Positions 34,610 to 44,026 of a stretch of DNA of 64,000 bases are shown here, piece by piece. The notes below the pieces were generated by a model that was given only the letters and a program-made list of their open reading frames with translations, was not told where the DNA came from and searched no databases. The stretch covers positions 5,290,001-5,354,000 of the forward strand of contig NZ_CP129137.1 of the NCBI RefSeq assembly GCF_030406905.1, written 5' to 3'. Positions within the stretch are counted from its first letter, which is position 1. Each line of letters starts with the position of its first letter. This DNA comes from Streptomyces sp. HUAS CB01 (lineage in GTDB: Bacteria > Actinomycetota > Actinomycetes > Streptomycetales > Streptomycetaceae). The translations under genes were made by a program, and so were the position numbers.

Positions 34610-35041
34610 ATGGAAACCGTCAACGAACCCGTTCGTTTCGAGACAAAGATCGCTGTGGTCTTGCGCGATGATCTTCAGGTGTGGCAGCGCCTCAACATGA
34701 CCGCGTTTCTGGTCAGCGGCATCGGCCAAAAGGTGCCGGAGGTAATCGGCGAGCCCTATGCGGACGCCGACGACACCGAGTACCTTCCCATGTTCCGGCA
34801 GCCGGTGCTCGTATTCGAGGCCGGCAAGGAGCAGCTCACGACGTGCCATCAGCGTGCCGTCAGCCGGGGCGTCCCCCTGTCCGTCTTCACCACGGACCTC
34901 TTCACCACCAACAACGACCGGGACAACCGCGCCGCCGTGCGCGCCGTGCACCGTGACCTGCTTGACCTGGTGGGTCTCGCGGTCTACGGGCCGCGCAACG
35001 CGGTGGACAAGATCCTCAAGGGCGCTCGCATGCACCCGTGA
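34610..35041 (+). CDS. DUF2000 family protein
   Basis: A 143-residue protein matching the DUF2000 pattern: KIAVVLRDDLQVWQRLNMTAFLVSGI near the start and LVGLAVYGPRNAVDKILKGA at the end. This is a peptidyl-tRNA-hydrolase-2-like fold of unknown activity. DUF2000 genes commonly accompany AraC regulators and EamA transporters, as here. ATG 34610 has no good ribosome site upstream, so a leaderless transcript from the AraC intergenic region is possible. Confidence 0.85.
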   Translation: METVNEPVRFETKIAVVLRDDLQVWQRLNMTAFLVSGIGQKVPEVIGEPYADADDTEYLPMFRQPVLVFEAGKEQLTTCHQRAVSRGVPLSVFTTDLFTTNNDRDNRAAVRAVHRDLLDLVGLAVYGPRNAVDKILKGARMHP

Positions 35042-35060
35042 ACGACCCTGGGGACGTGTC

Positions 35061-36065
35061 GTGCAGAACGAAATGAAATCGCGGAACGAAGCGGCGAACG
35101 CCTACCTCTACCTGCTGGCGACCATGGCGTTCTTCGGGAGTGCCTTCGCCAGTTCCAAGGCGGTCGTCGGTCATATGCCGCACCAGGTGGCGGCAGTTCT
35201 CAGATTCGGCGGCGGAGCGCTGATCCTGGTGCTTCTGCTCGTGCTTGTCGGTCGGAAGTCGAAGGGCGCCCGGCTCACCGCGGGTCAGGTGGTGCGGGCG
35301 GCTGCTGTAGGGCTGCTCGGGGTTTTCGCCTACAATCTCTTCTTCTTCTGGGGACTCTCTCTCGCCCCTTCTATCGACGGGAGCATTATTGTTCCGGTGC
35401 TGAGCCCGGTGATCACCACGGGAATTCTCGTCGTCCTCGGCAGGGAAAAGGCTTCGGCTGCCCGGATCGGCGGACTCGCCCTCGGGGTCGCGGGAGCCGC
35501 GCTGTTCTTCGTCGGCGCGGGGGGTGTCGGTGCCGGCGCGGACGGATCGCGTCTCACCGGGGATCTCATCTATCTTCTCGGGGCGCTCTCCTGGGCCCTG
35601 TACAGCATCGCGTCGAAAAAGGTGCTGGTCGGTACGGACCCACTCCGGGCGACCACGTTCGGCACCGTTGCCGGGGCGCTCGCCCTGCTCGTTCCGGCCA
35701 TCCCGGCGATGCCCGAGGTGGACTGGACGGCGCTGTCCGGCAGCACCTGGGCGAACATCGCCTACCTCGCCGTCGGTCCGACCGCCGTGGCGTACCTCTT
35801 CTACTACCGGGGGCTGCGCGTCGTCAGCCCTTCGACCGCCACCGTGATCATGTTCACGGTCCCCGTCTTCGGCGTGACCTGCGCCGTAGTCTTCCTGGGT
35901 GAGTCCTTCACCGGGCTCCAGGCCGCGGGCGCGGTCGTCATGCTGGCCGGGGCGCTGCTGGCGGTGACCCAGGGCCGACTCCGCCAGAAGCCGCCCGCCA
36001 CCACGTCCGGACACACCGCCGCCGACCCGGCGGAGCCCGTACGCACAGGACCAACCGGCCGCTGA
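35061..36065 (+). CDS. EamA/DMT-superfamily transporter
   Basis: A 334-residue inner-membrane transporter with ten predicted helices in two EamA repeats (first from about residue 18, second from about 160, LTGDLIYLLGALSWALYSIASKKVL). Drug/metabolite transporters of this type often export amino acids or small toxins, so it could export or confer self-resistance to an amino-acid product of the locus (inference). GTG at 35061 is chosen with GGGGA upstream. The ATG at 35073 is an alternative. Follows DUF2000 by 19 bases, probably one operon. Confidence 0.87.
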   Translation: MQNEMKSRNEAANAYLYLLATMAFFGSAFASSKAVVGHMPHQVAAVLRFGGGALILVLLLVLVGRKSKGARLTAGQVVRAAAVGLLGVFAYNLFFFWGLSLAPSIDGSIIVPVLSPVITTGILVVLGREKASAARIGGLALGVAGAALFFVGAGGVGAGADGSRLTGDLIYLLGALSWALYSIASKKVLVGTDPLRATTFGTVAGALALLVPAIPAMPEVDWTALSGSTWANIAYLAVGPTAVAYLFYYRGLRVVSPSTATVIMFTVPVFGVTCAVVFLGESFTGLQAAGAVVMLAGALLAVTQGRLRQKPPATTSGHTAADPAEPVRTGPTGR

Positions 36066-36284
36066 GCTCCGACCAGGAGCATTTTCCGGCCACTTGGGCA
36101 ACCCATGCCCGAAGTTCCGCATCGCCACAGGGGGATGGTGATGCACGTCTTCGCGGCTTCCGCTCGTGGTCCTACCCCGGCCCGGGCGGGAGCCGTACTT
36201 CTCACCCCCCGCCGTCACGCAGCGCCGCGTGCGACGGCAATCACGCACATCCGTTCAGAATGCGAGATCGGGGTCTCAACTTCA

Positions 36285-38309
36285 ATGCATGGAGTCGAGT
36301 TCAGAGTGCTGGGGCCGCTGGAGCTCAAGGTGAGCGGACGCCCGGTACCTCTTCGGGGAATGAAACATCGGACCGTGCTCGGTTCTCTCCTGGCGTCGGA
36401 GAACCGGTACACCTCCGTCGGCCGGCTGGTCGACGCGGTATGGGGAACTGCTCCGCCCAGCACCGCGGGCAAACAGATACGCAACGCGGTGTCCGACTTG
36501 CGCAATATCCTTGCTTCCAGCGGTGCGGCCATCACTCCCGTCGCCGACGGATACCGCCTGGACATCGGCACCGCCCGGCTGGACCTTCTCCAGTTTCACG
36601 AACACCTTGCCGCCGCCCGCGCCCATCTGGACGGGCAGCGGCCGGCGGAGGCCATTGCCGAGTTCCGTGCCGCACTGGCGTTGTGGACCGGGCCCATGCT
36701 TTCCGGGATCGAAAGCGGTGTGCTCCGGGCCCGGGCGGCCGGCGTGAACGAGACACGGCTCTCCGCGGTCGAGGAATGCGCGGACCTCGAACTCGCACAA
36801 GGCCGTCACAAGAGCCTGACCAGCGAACTCGCCCACTGGGTCGCCGAGTACCCGCTGCGCGAGCGGCTGGTCGCCCAGTACATGCTCGCCCTGCACCGCT
36901 CCGGCTCACGGGCCCGCGCGTTCGCCCTCTACGAACAGACCCGACGACGGCTGGCCGACCAGCTCGGCCTGAGCCCCGGTCCCGAACTCGTCGAGGTCCA
37001 CCGGTTGATGCTCCGGGAGGACGCCGGAACCGCCGCGCCTGCCCGGATCACCGTCCCCGCCGACCCCGGACGGCCCGCTGCCGCTCCCTCACCGCAGCGC
37101 CCGGCCGCTCCGCCGGCTCCCGCACCCGCAGGTACGCGTGAGCCGGACAGCCTTCCCCCGGACATCGCCCACTTCGTCGGCCGCGCAGACGAGTTGGGGA
37201 CCCTGCTCGGCGAGGCGGACGGTGCCGGCACACAACGGGTCCTCGCCATCGACGGTATGCCCGGCGTGGGCAAGACCGCCCTCGCCGTTCATCTGGCCCA
37301 CCGCATGGCCGCCCGCTTTCCGGACGGACGCCACTTCGTCGATCTGCGCGGGCACGGCCCCGGGCCGCTCGACCACCACACCGCGCTGCGCCGGCTGCTG
37401 CTGCTCGCCGGCGTCGCCGAGGCCGACCTGCCCCGCCGGCCGGAGGAACTCGCCGCGCTGTGGCGCACGCGCTCGGCCGGCCTCCGCCTCCTGCTCGTGC
37501 TGGACAACGCCGCATGCGCGGAGCAGATCCGCCCTCTGTTACCCGCCGGCGACGGCTGCCTCACCCTGGTCACCAGCCGTCGCCGGCTCACCATGACCAC
37601 CTGGTCCGCGACGCGCGTGCTGTCCCTGGACACCATGCCCCGCGCGGACGGATACCTGCTCTTCTGCCGGGTGCTGGGCCAACGGCACCCCAAGCCGGAC
37701 CCCAGCTCCGTCGACGGCATCCTGGCGCTGTGCGGTGATCTGCCGCTCGCCATCTCCGCGGCCGCTGCCCGGCTGCGGCGCCGACCGTCCTGGCCCCTGA
37801 CGCACCTGGTGGGACGTCTCGCGGACCCGAGGCTGAGACTGGCCGAACTCCAGACCGAACATGGCGGCGTCGGCGCCTCCTTCGACGCCTCGTACCGGCA
37901 TCTGAACGCCGGCCAGCAGAGGTTGCTGCGGATACTCGCCACGACCGACGCCGAAGGGTGCGACGTCGTGGACGCATCGGTCCTGGCCGGTCTGCCGCCG
38001 TACGCCGCCGAGCGCCTGATGGAAGAACTGGTGGACGAGCACCTGCTGTTCCAGCCGGAGCCGGGTCGCTATCGCATGCACACACTGGTGAGGACCTACT
38101 GCGCCGGGCTGAGTGCAACCGCCCGTGCGTCCGGCGCGGCACCCCGAATGGCGTCCGCCCCTGCCCGCCGGACCGCGACCGCGACGGCCCCGGCACCCGA
38201 CACCTCCGCGACGCGCGGGCCCGGCACGCCCACTCCCGCCGGGCCGGCTGCAGCGTGCCCCGCCGGAGTACCGGCCGCCGGATGCCCCGCCGGGCCGCTG
38301 GCCGCCTGA
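36285..38309 (+). CDS. SARP-family regulator with NB-ARC ATPase domain, contains a TTA codon
   Basis: A 674-residue AfsR/DnrI/RedD-type activator. Domain order: OmpR-type winged helix (about 1-95, VEFRVLGPLELKVSGRPVPLRG), bacterial transcriptional activator domain (about 100-245), Pro/Ala linker, then NB-ARC ATPase with Walker A GMPGVGKTALAV near residue 325, and a low-complexity tail. Codon 419 is TTA (37539-37541), implying dependence on the bldA tRNA and developmental timing. ATG at 36285 is chosen because the SARP domain begins there; no clear ribosome site is visible. Likely pathway-specific activator of the biosynthetic locus. Confidence 0.9.
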   Translation: MHGVEFRVLGPLELKVSGRPVPLRGMKHRTVLGSLLASENRYTSVGRLVDAVWGTAPPSTAGKQIRNAVSDLRNILASSGAAITPVADGYRLDIGTARLDLLQFHEHLAAARAHLDGQRPAEAIAEFRAALALWTGPMLSGIESGVLRARAAGVNETRLSAVEECADLELAQGRHKSLTSELAHWVAEYPLRERLVAQYMLALHRSGSRARAFALYEQTRRRLADQLGLSPGPELVEVHRLMLREDAGTAAPARITVPADPGRPAAAPSPQRPAAPPAPAPAGTREPDSLPPDIAHFVGRADELGTLLGEADGAGTQRVLAIDGMPGVGKTALAVHLAHRMAARFPDGRHFVDLRGHGPGPLDHHTALRRLLLLAGVAEADLPRRPEELAALWRTRSAGLRLLLVLDNAACAEQIRPLLPAGDGCLTLVTSRRRLTMTTWSATRVLSLDTMPRADGYLLFCRVLGQRHPKPDPSSVDGILALCGDLPLAISAAAARLRRRPSWPLTHLVGRLADPRLRLAELQTEHGGVGASFDASYRHLNAGQQRLLRILATTDAEGCDVVDASVLAGLPPYAAERLMEELVDEHLLFQPEPGRYRMHTLVRTYCAGLSATARASGAAPRMASAPARRTATATAPAPDTSATRGPGTPTPAGPAAACPAGVPAAGCPAGPLAA

Positions 38310-38410
38310 CCACCTCTCCGCTCCCCCGCACAGCGCTTCGCACCGGAGCGGCACGCCCCGCGTCCCGGACGCCCGCTTCCGCCTGACCACGTTCCTCTTG
38401 GAGTTTCCGC

Positions 38411-39691
38411 ATGACCGGTAACACCGTGGCCGACTTCTTTCTGGCCGTGTCCCTCGCCCTCGGCGCAGCCCGCCTCTTCGGCGCGCTCGCCCGCCGCCTC
38501 GGCCAGCCCGCCGTCGTCGGGGAGATCTGCGCGGGTCTGCTCGCCAGCCCCATGGTCATCACGGCGGCAGGTGCCGAAGCGGTGCTGCCGACCGAGGTGA
38601 AGCCGCTTCTCGGTGCCCTCGCCAACATCGGGCTGGCCACCTTCATGTTCATCATCGGCTACGAGATCGACGGCGGTTTCCTCCGCGACCGCCGGGGCGC
38701 CACCCTGGGAGTGGCAGCCGGATCCGTCCTCGTGCCGCTGGTCGCCGGCTTCGCCCTGGCCCTCCCCCTCGCCGCCACCTACGCCCCCGGCAACCACACC
38801 GCGTTCGTCCTCTTCGTCGGCGTGGCCATGTCGGTGACCGCCTTCCCGGTGCTCGCCCGCATCCTCGCCGACCGAGGTCTCAGCAGGCACCCGGTCGGCA
38901 GTCTCACCCTGGCCGCGGCGGCGGTCGGCGACCTGCTCGCCTGGATATGCCTCGCCGGCGTCGTCGCCTACGCGGGAGCGGCGGGCCAGTGGCGGATGGC
39001 CCTGGTGCCGGTCTACCTGGTGCTCATGGTGACCGTCGTACGACCCCTTCTCAGCACTGCCGTACGCCGCGCCAGGGACCGCGATCTGCCCGCAGAGCGG
39101 CTGGTACCCCTGCTCGTCGTCGGCGTGACGCTCTCCTGCGCCGCCACCGAGTGGCTCGGGATCCACTTCATCTTCGGGGCCTTCGCCTTCGGGGCGGTCA
39201 TGCCGCGCAACGCCCTCGGTGCCCTGCGGTCGACGGTCATCGGACAGATGGAGCAGATCGGCCACGTTCTGCTGCCGCTGTACTTCGTGGTGGCCGGCAC
39301 CAAGGTGGACCTGTCGGCCTTCACCGTCGCCGGAGTGCTCACCCTGCTCGCCGTCATCGGCGTGGCCGTTCTCTCCAAGGCCGGCGGGGCCTACGCCGGA
39401 GCCCGGCTGGCCGGGCTGCCCCACTCCGCGGCCCTGCCCACCGCCGTCCTGATGAACACCCGCGGCCTGACCGAGGTCGTCATCGTGGCCGTGGCGCTGG
39501 AGATGGGCCTGATCGACCAGAGTTTCTATTCGATGATGGTGGTGATGGCGGTCGTCACCACCGCCATGACCGGACCATTGCTGAGGCTTTTCGGTGCAAT
39601 GCCGAGCGGGGCGACGGTTCGGGAGACCGGTGGTGAACTCCCCGTGAACCCTTCGGTGATTCTGGCGGAATCCTCCCCCAAAGCCGGCTGA
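38411..39691 (+). CDS. cation:proton antiporter (CPA2/KefB type)
   Basis: A 426-residue membrane antiporter with about 12 helices. CPA2 signatures are RRLGQPAVVGEICAGLLASP near the N-terminus, FIIGYEIDG, and VLMNTRGLTEVVIVAVALEMGLI near the C-terminus. Antiporters of this type recur inside Streptomyces antibiotic clusters, where they may drive export or pH balance. Starts at ATG 38411, 101 bases after the SARP gene, same strand. Substrate ion not inferable. Confidence 0.87.
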   Translation: MTGNTVADFFLAVSLALGAARLFGALARRLGQPAVVGEICAGLLASPMVITAAGAEAVLPTEVKPLLGALANIGLATFMFIIGYEIDGGFLRDRRGATLGVAAGSVLVPLVAGFALALPLAATYAPGNHTAFVLFVGVAMSVTAFPVLARILADRGLSRHPVGSLTLAAAAVGDLLAWICLAGVVAYAGAAGQWRMALVPVYLVLMVTVVRPLLSTAVRRARDRDLPAERLVPLLVVGVTLSCAATEWLGIHFIFGAFAFGAVMPRNALGALRSTVIGQMEQIGHVLLPLYFVVAGTKVDLSAFTVAGVLTLLAVIGVAVLSKAGGAYAGARLAGLPHSAALPTAVLMNTRGLTEVVIVAVALEMGLIDQSFYSMMVVMAVVTTAMTGPLLRLFGAMPSGATVRETGGELPVNPSVILAESSPKAG

Positions 39692-39818
39692 GGCCCCCGC
39701 GAGGACCGGCCGGGGATGCATCGAGGACGCACCTTCATAGATTCCTCACATCACCGGCCGAGCCCTGCGGAACTCACCGCCGGCTGCACCGTACCGCAGT
39801 ATTCAAGGGAGGCAAGGA

Positions 39819-41609
39819 ATGACCGAGGCGCCGCCGTCGCCCCTCACGGTTTCGGGACTCAGGACTCCTCTCGGACCACGTCGCCCCGACCAGCCGTGGT
39901 GGAACACCCAGCGTGGCTCCGCGATGCCGTTCCGGCGGTACGCGCGCTCCGAACCGCGTCTTCCGGCGGGGCTTCCCGACCGCACCTGGCCGTCGAAGTC
40001 GCTGGTCAAGGCCCCGATCTGGGCGTCCGTCGACCTCCGGGACGGAAACCAGGCGCTCAGCAGCCCGATGGACATCGAGCGCAAGGGCCGGATGTTCGAC
40101 CTGCTGGTCCGCATGGGATTCAAGGACATCGAGGTGGGCTATCCGTCCGCCAGTGACGCGGACTTCTCGTTCCTGCGCGCACTGATCGAAGAGGACAGAA
40201 TTCCCGACGACGTGACGATTTCCGTCTTCACGCCGGCCCGCCCGGAATTGATCGACCGGACCTTCCAGGCCATCGAGGGCGCGGACCGCGCCATGGTGCA
40301 CCTGTGCAATGCGACGGCCTGTCTGTGGCGCGAGGTCGTATTCGGGATGACGGCCGACGAGGTGCAGGGAATGGCGCTGCGGTCGGCCGAGCAGATAGCC
40401 CGACGGGCGGAGGCCGCCAAGGGGACCCGGCTGCGTTTCGAGTACTCGCCGGAGACCTTCAACGTGACCGAACCGGAATACGTACTGCAGGTGTCCAACG
40501 CGATCACCTCCCTGTGGGAGGCGAGCCCGGACCGACCGGTCACCCTCAATCTGCCGACCACGGTCGAGACCGACTCGCCGAACGTCTTCGCCGACCAGGT
40601 CGAGTGGATGCACCGGCATCTCGACCACCGGGAGTCCGTGATCCTCTCCGTGCACCCGCACAACGACCGCGGCACCGCCGTCGCCTCCGCCGAACTGGCG
40701 GTCATGGCCGGTGCCGACCGCATCGAGGGCACCCTCTTCGGCAACGGGGAGCGCACCGGAAACGTGTGCCTGGCCACTCTCGCACTCAACCTCTTCAGCC
40801 AGGGCGTGGACCCCCAGCTGGACTTCTCCGACATCGACGAGATCCGCTCCACGGTGGAGTACGCCAACCAACTGCCCGTCGGCCCGCGCCACCCGTACGG
40901 AGGCGACCTCGTCTACACCGCCTTCTCCGGCACCCACCAGGACGCCATCGCCAAGGGCCTCGACGCCGTCGAGCGGCAGGCCCGCGAGGCGGGCACCAGT
41001 ACCACCGAAGTGCCGTGGGACGTCCCGTACCTGCCCATCGACCCCAAGGACGTCGGCCGGACCTACGAATCGGTGGTCCGGGTCAACAGCCAGTCCGGCA
41101 AGAGCGGTGTCGCGCACGTCCTCAAGAGCGCGTACGGGCTCGACCTTCCCCGCGGTATGCGGGTCGAGCTGGCGAAGCGGGTCCAGCAGGTCGCCGACGG
41201 CGACGGCACCGAACTCACCTCCCGCGAACTGCGCGCCATATTCGACCGGATGTACCTGGAGAGCGAGCGGCCCGCGCTGCTCCTCAAGGAGTTCCGGACG
41301 ACGGCGGGGGAGGGCGGCACCGTCGTGGACGCGCTGGTCGTCGACCGCGACGGCCGCGAGAGCCGGCTGACCGGTACGGGCCCGGACGCGGCGGCCGCGT
41401 ACGCCGACGCCCTGGCCGGCCACGGCACACGTGCCGAACTCACGGCGCTGACCGGCCACTCCGTCAGCGACAGCCTCGGCACCCGGTACGCCGCGTACGC
41501 GCAACTGACCGTGAGCGGAGCGACGTGGTACGGCGCGGCCCTGGACACCGACGAGGAGCGCGCGCGGCTGGGCGCCGTCACCTCCGCCGTCAATCGCGCC
41601 GCCGCCTGA
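39819..41609 (+). CDS. leuA: 2-isopropylmalate synthase-like chain-elongation enzyme
   Basis: A 596-residue LeuA-type acyltransferase: HMGL-like TIM barrel (VDLRDGNQALSSPMD; LRFEYSPETFNVTE; LSVHPHNDRGTAV; GTLFGNGERTGNV) plus the C-terminal leucine-type regulatory domain. LeuA adds acetyl-CoA to a 2-keto acid. The substrate-facing strand reads VHLCNATACLWREVVFG, whereas housekeeping actinobacterial LeuA, as I recall it, has HFYNSTS-type sequence here. The keto-acid acceptor may therefore differ from 2-ketoisovalerate. ATG 39819 follows GGGAGG. Clustering with leuC, a leuD-leuB fusion and AvtA-like transaminase suggests cluster-dedicated amino-acid supply. Confidence 0.88.
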   Translation: MTEAPPSPLTVSGLRTPLGPRRPDQPWWNTQRGSAMPFRRYARSEPRLPAGLPDRTWPSKSLVKAPIWASVDLRDGNQALSSPMDIERKGRMFDLLVRMGFKDIEVGYPSASDADFSFLRALIEEDRIPDDVTISVFTPARPELIDRTFQAIEGADRAMVHLCNATACLWREVVFGMTADEVQGMALRSAEQIARRAEAAKGTRLRFEYSPETFNVTEPEYVLQVSNAITSLWEASPDRPVTLNLPTTVETDSPNVFADQVEWMHRHLDHRESVILSVHPHNDRGTAVASAELAVMAGADRIEGTLFGNGERTGNVCLATLALNLFSQGVDPQLDFSDIDEIRSTVEYANQLPVGPRHPYGGDLVYTAFSGTHQDAIAKGLDAVERQAREAGTSTTEVPWDVPYLPIDPKDVGRTYESVVRVNSQSGKSGVAHVLKSAYGLDLPRGMRVELAKRVQQVADGDGTELTSRELRAIFDRMYLESERPALLLKEFRTTAGEGGTVVDALVVDRDGRESRLTGTGPDAAAAYADALAGHGTRAELTALTGHSVSDSLGTRYAAYAQLTVSGATWYGAALDTDEERARLGAVTSAVNRAAA

Positions 41610-41678
41610 CCCGCCGGCAGCCGCAGGCAGGGGCGCGACGGACGTCCGCGCCCCGGCCCCGCACCCTGGAGCCGAGAG

Positions 41679-42335
41679 ATGGACTTCACCTTCACCGAGG
41701 CCAGAAGAGACCCCGACCGTGACTGCTTCGTCTACACGGCGCACAGCGACCTCGACCGCATGGGCATCGAGAGCCTGCGCCGCCGGGCGGACCCGGACGC
41801 CCTCGGGCGTCCCCTCGCGGGCCCTGACGAGCCCGACCCGTTCGCACCGCACACCACCCACATGCTGGTGATGGTGGAGGGCGAACTGGTGGCCGGTGCG
41901 GAGCTGGTCGCGTACTCCCCGCTGGGGCTTCCCCTCGTCGAGTGGCCCCGGCTCGGCGGCCTGCTGCGTCGATGCAGCCGACTGGTACAGGTCCGCCGGG
42001 CAGTGGTCCTGCCCGAGTTCGCGGACCGGCCGCTGCCGGAGCTGCCGTACGGCGCGCTGGGCGGGCTCCTCAAGGGCTGCCTCCAGTGGGCCGTCTCGAA
42101 CGACGTGAGCGACGTCGTCCTGGAGGTGTCCGACGCCAGGGCGGAGAAGCGGCTCGGTGAACTCGGCTGCGTCCTCGTGGAGGGCTCCCGGCCGGACGCG
42201 GCGGTGGCCACGCACCGACTCGCCGTCAGCGAGGTCGTCGCCCGCGGCTTCCGTTCCGGCAGCCCCTTCTACGGCTATCTGCTCGCCTACGACGAGAGCG
42301 TCCTGGTCGGCGGGCTCACCTCGGCCCCCGCGTGA
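41679..42335 (+). CDS. hypothetical protein, possible GNAT-type acyltransferase
   Basis: A 218-residue protein I do not recognise with certainty. It shows a central beta-strand (LVMVEGELVAGAELVAYSP), a later LVQVRRAVVLPEFADRPLPEL, and a helix-strand unit LLKGCLQWAVSNDVSDVVLEVSDARAEKRLGELGCVLV. This layout is like GNAT or FeeM/LuxI-type N-acyltransferases. The acceptor is unknown; self-resistance by N-acylation or a tailoring step are both possible. Lies 69 bases after leuA and 60 before the A-domain gene. Confidence 0.6.
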   Translation: MDFTFTEARRDPDRDCFVYTAHSDLDRMGIESLRRRADPDALGRPLAGPDEPDPFAPHTTHMLVMVEGELVAGAELVAYSPLGLPLVEWPRLGGLLRRCSRLVQVRRAVVLPEFADRPLPELPYGALGGLLKGCLQWAVSNDVSDVVLEVSDARAEKRLGELGCVLVEGSRPDAAVATHRLAVSEVVARGFRSGSPFYGYLLAYDESVLVGGLTSAPA

Positions 42336-42395
42336 CGGCCCGGCGCGCGCCGCTGCCCGGTCCCGCTCCCCACACCTCGAGAGGAACCCTCCCGC

Positions 42396-43955
42396 ATGTC
42401 CCTCAAAGGCAGGCGACTGCCCCTGCCCGACGACCTGCTCGTGCACCGGGTCTTCGAGTCACACGCCCGGCGGCACCCCGACCGCACCGCCCTGACCTGT
42501 GACGGTGTGCGGCTGACGTACGCCGAGCTGAACGAGCGGGCCAACCGCTTCGCCCACCACCTCATCGGCCTCGGGGCGGGCCGCGGCTCGGTCGTCGGCG
42601 TCTGTCTCGACCGGACCCCCGACCTGCTGACCGCGGTCCTGGGCACGCTCAAGGCCGGCGCCGCCTACGTCCCCCTGGACCCGACCTATCCGGCCGAGCG
42701 GCTGCGCCTGATGGTCTCCCAGCTCGACGCCCTCGAGCTCGTCGTGGCCTCCGCCGAAACCACCGACCTGATCGGGGACGTCCCCGGCGAAGCCGTCCGG
42801 ATCGACACACTCGCCGCCGACCTGGCAGGACAGCCCGCGACCGACCCGGCCGTCGACCTCGCCAACGACGATCTCTGCTACGTGGTCTTCACCTCCGGGT
42901 CCACCGGCACCCCCAAGGCCATCGCGGTCCGCCACGACGGCTGGTACAACCTGCTCGAGTGGCTGCGCGTCGCCTACGGCCTCGACGCCGGCTCCAGCGG
43001 ACTGACGGTCAGCTCCTTCGGCTTCGACATCAGCCAACGCGGACTGATGTCCCCGCTCTTCTGCGGCGCGGCGATCCACCTGCTGCCGAGCAGGGCCTTC
43101 GACACGGGGATGGCGTACCGGCTGATCGCCGCACACGGTGTCCGGCAACTGCACTGCGCCCCCAGCACCCTCTACGTGCTCATCGACTACGAGCGGGCCG
43201 TGGGCGGCGACGCCCTCACCAAGGTCGGCCACGTGTTCATCGGCGGCGAGCCGCTCACCGTCGCCCGGGTGGAGGAGTGGGCCACCCGTCCCGGGAACGA
43301 GTGCGTCCTGCTGCACCAGTACGGGGTGGCCGAGTGCACGGACGTGGCGACCTCGCACGAGCTGGCCGACTACGCGCGCTACCGCGGCGCCGCGACCCCC
43401 GTCGGCGCGCCGGTCCACAACACGGAGATCCGGATCCTGGACGACGGGCTCAGCGAGGTCCCGGACGGAGAGACGGGGGAGATCTGCATCTCGGGACGGA
43501 GCGTCAGCGCCGGCTACCTCAACGCGTCCGCGGCGGACCACCGGAACTTCACCGAACTGGACACCCCCGACGGCCCCGTGCGCGTCTACCGCACCGGCGA
43601 CCGCGGCTACGCGACCCCGGACGGCGAACTCGTCGTCGTCGGCCGTGAGGACGCCCAGGTCAAGATCCGCGGCATGAGGATGGACCTCGGCGACGTCGAG
43701 CACGCGATCCGCGGCCATGCACTCGTCGAGGACGCCGTGGTACTGGCCGTCCCGGACGCGGCCGGAGAACTGGGCCTGGTGGGCTTCGTCCTCCCGGCGG
43801 GCCCCCGACTCGACACCCGGGACCTGTACCGGGACCTGCTGGAGACCCTGCCCCGGAACATGGTGCCGCAGGAGTTCACGGTCCTGGACGCCTTTCCCCT
43901 GAGCCCGAACGGCAAGACCGACCGGCGCGCCATGACGGCCCTCGCCCGCGCCTGA
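42396..43955 (+). CDS. stand-alone NRPS adenylation domain
   Basis: A 519-residue amino-acid-activating enzyme with all A-domain cores: VVFTSGSTGTPKAIAVRH, FGFDISQRGLMSPL, YRTGDRGYATPDGEL, VKIRGMRMDLGDVEHAI and LSPNGKTDRRAM. The A5 motif is atypical (HQYGVAECTDVATSH instead of NxYGPTE). A motif-guided pocket reading is about D-I-R-H-F-G-Q-D-V, which I cannot assign. There is no fused carrier, so it presumably loads the free carrier protein at 45056, as CytC1 does CytC2. Neighbouring halogenase and ketoacid genes suggest a small aliphatic amino acid. Confidence 0.9.
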   Translation: MSLKGRRLPLPDDLLVHRVFESHARRHPDRTALTCDGVRLTYAELNERANRFAHHLIGLGAGRGSVVGVCLDRTPDLLTAVLGTLKAGAAYVPLDPTYPAERLRLMVSQLDALELVVASAETTDLIGDVPGEAVRIDTLAADLAGQPATDPAVDLANDDLCYVVFTSGSTGTPKAIAVRHDGWYNLLEWLRVAYGLDAGSSGLTVSSFGFDISQRGLMSPLFCGAAIHLLPSRAFDTGMAYRLIAAHGVRQLHCAPSTLYVLIDYERAVGGDALTKVGHVFIGGEPLTVARVEEWATRPGNECVLLHQYGVAECTDVATSHELADYARYRGAATPVGAPVHNTEIRILDDGLSEVPDGETGEICISGRSVSAGYLNASAADHRNFTELDTPDGPVRVYRTGDRGYATPDGELVVVGREDAQVKIRGMRMDLGDVEHAIRGHALVEDAVVLAVPDAAGELGLVGFVLPAGPRLDTRDLYRDLLETLPRNMVPQEFTVLDAFPLSPNGKTDRRAMTALARA

Positions 43956-44026
43956 CCCGCCGGCCCCGCCGGCCCCACCGACCACCTCGATTCGCCCTTT
44001 CCCCACGGACAAAGGAACGGAACCGC

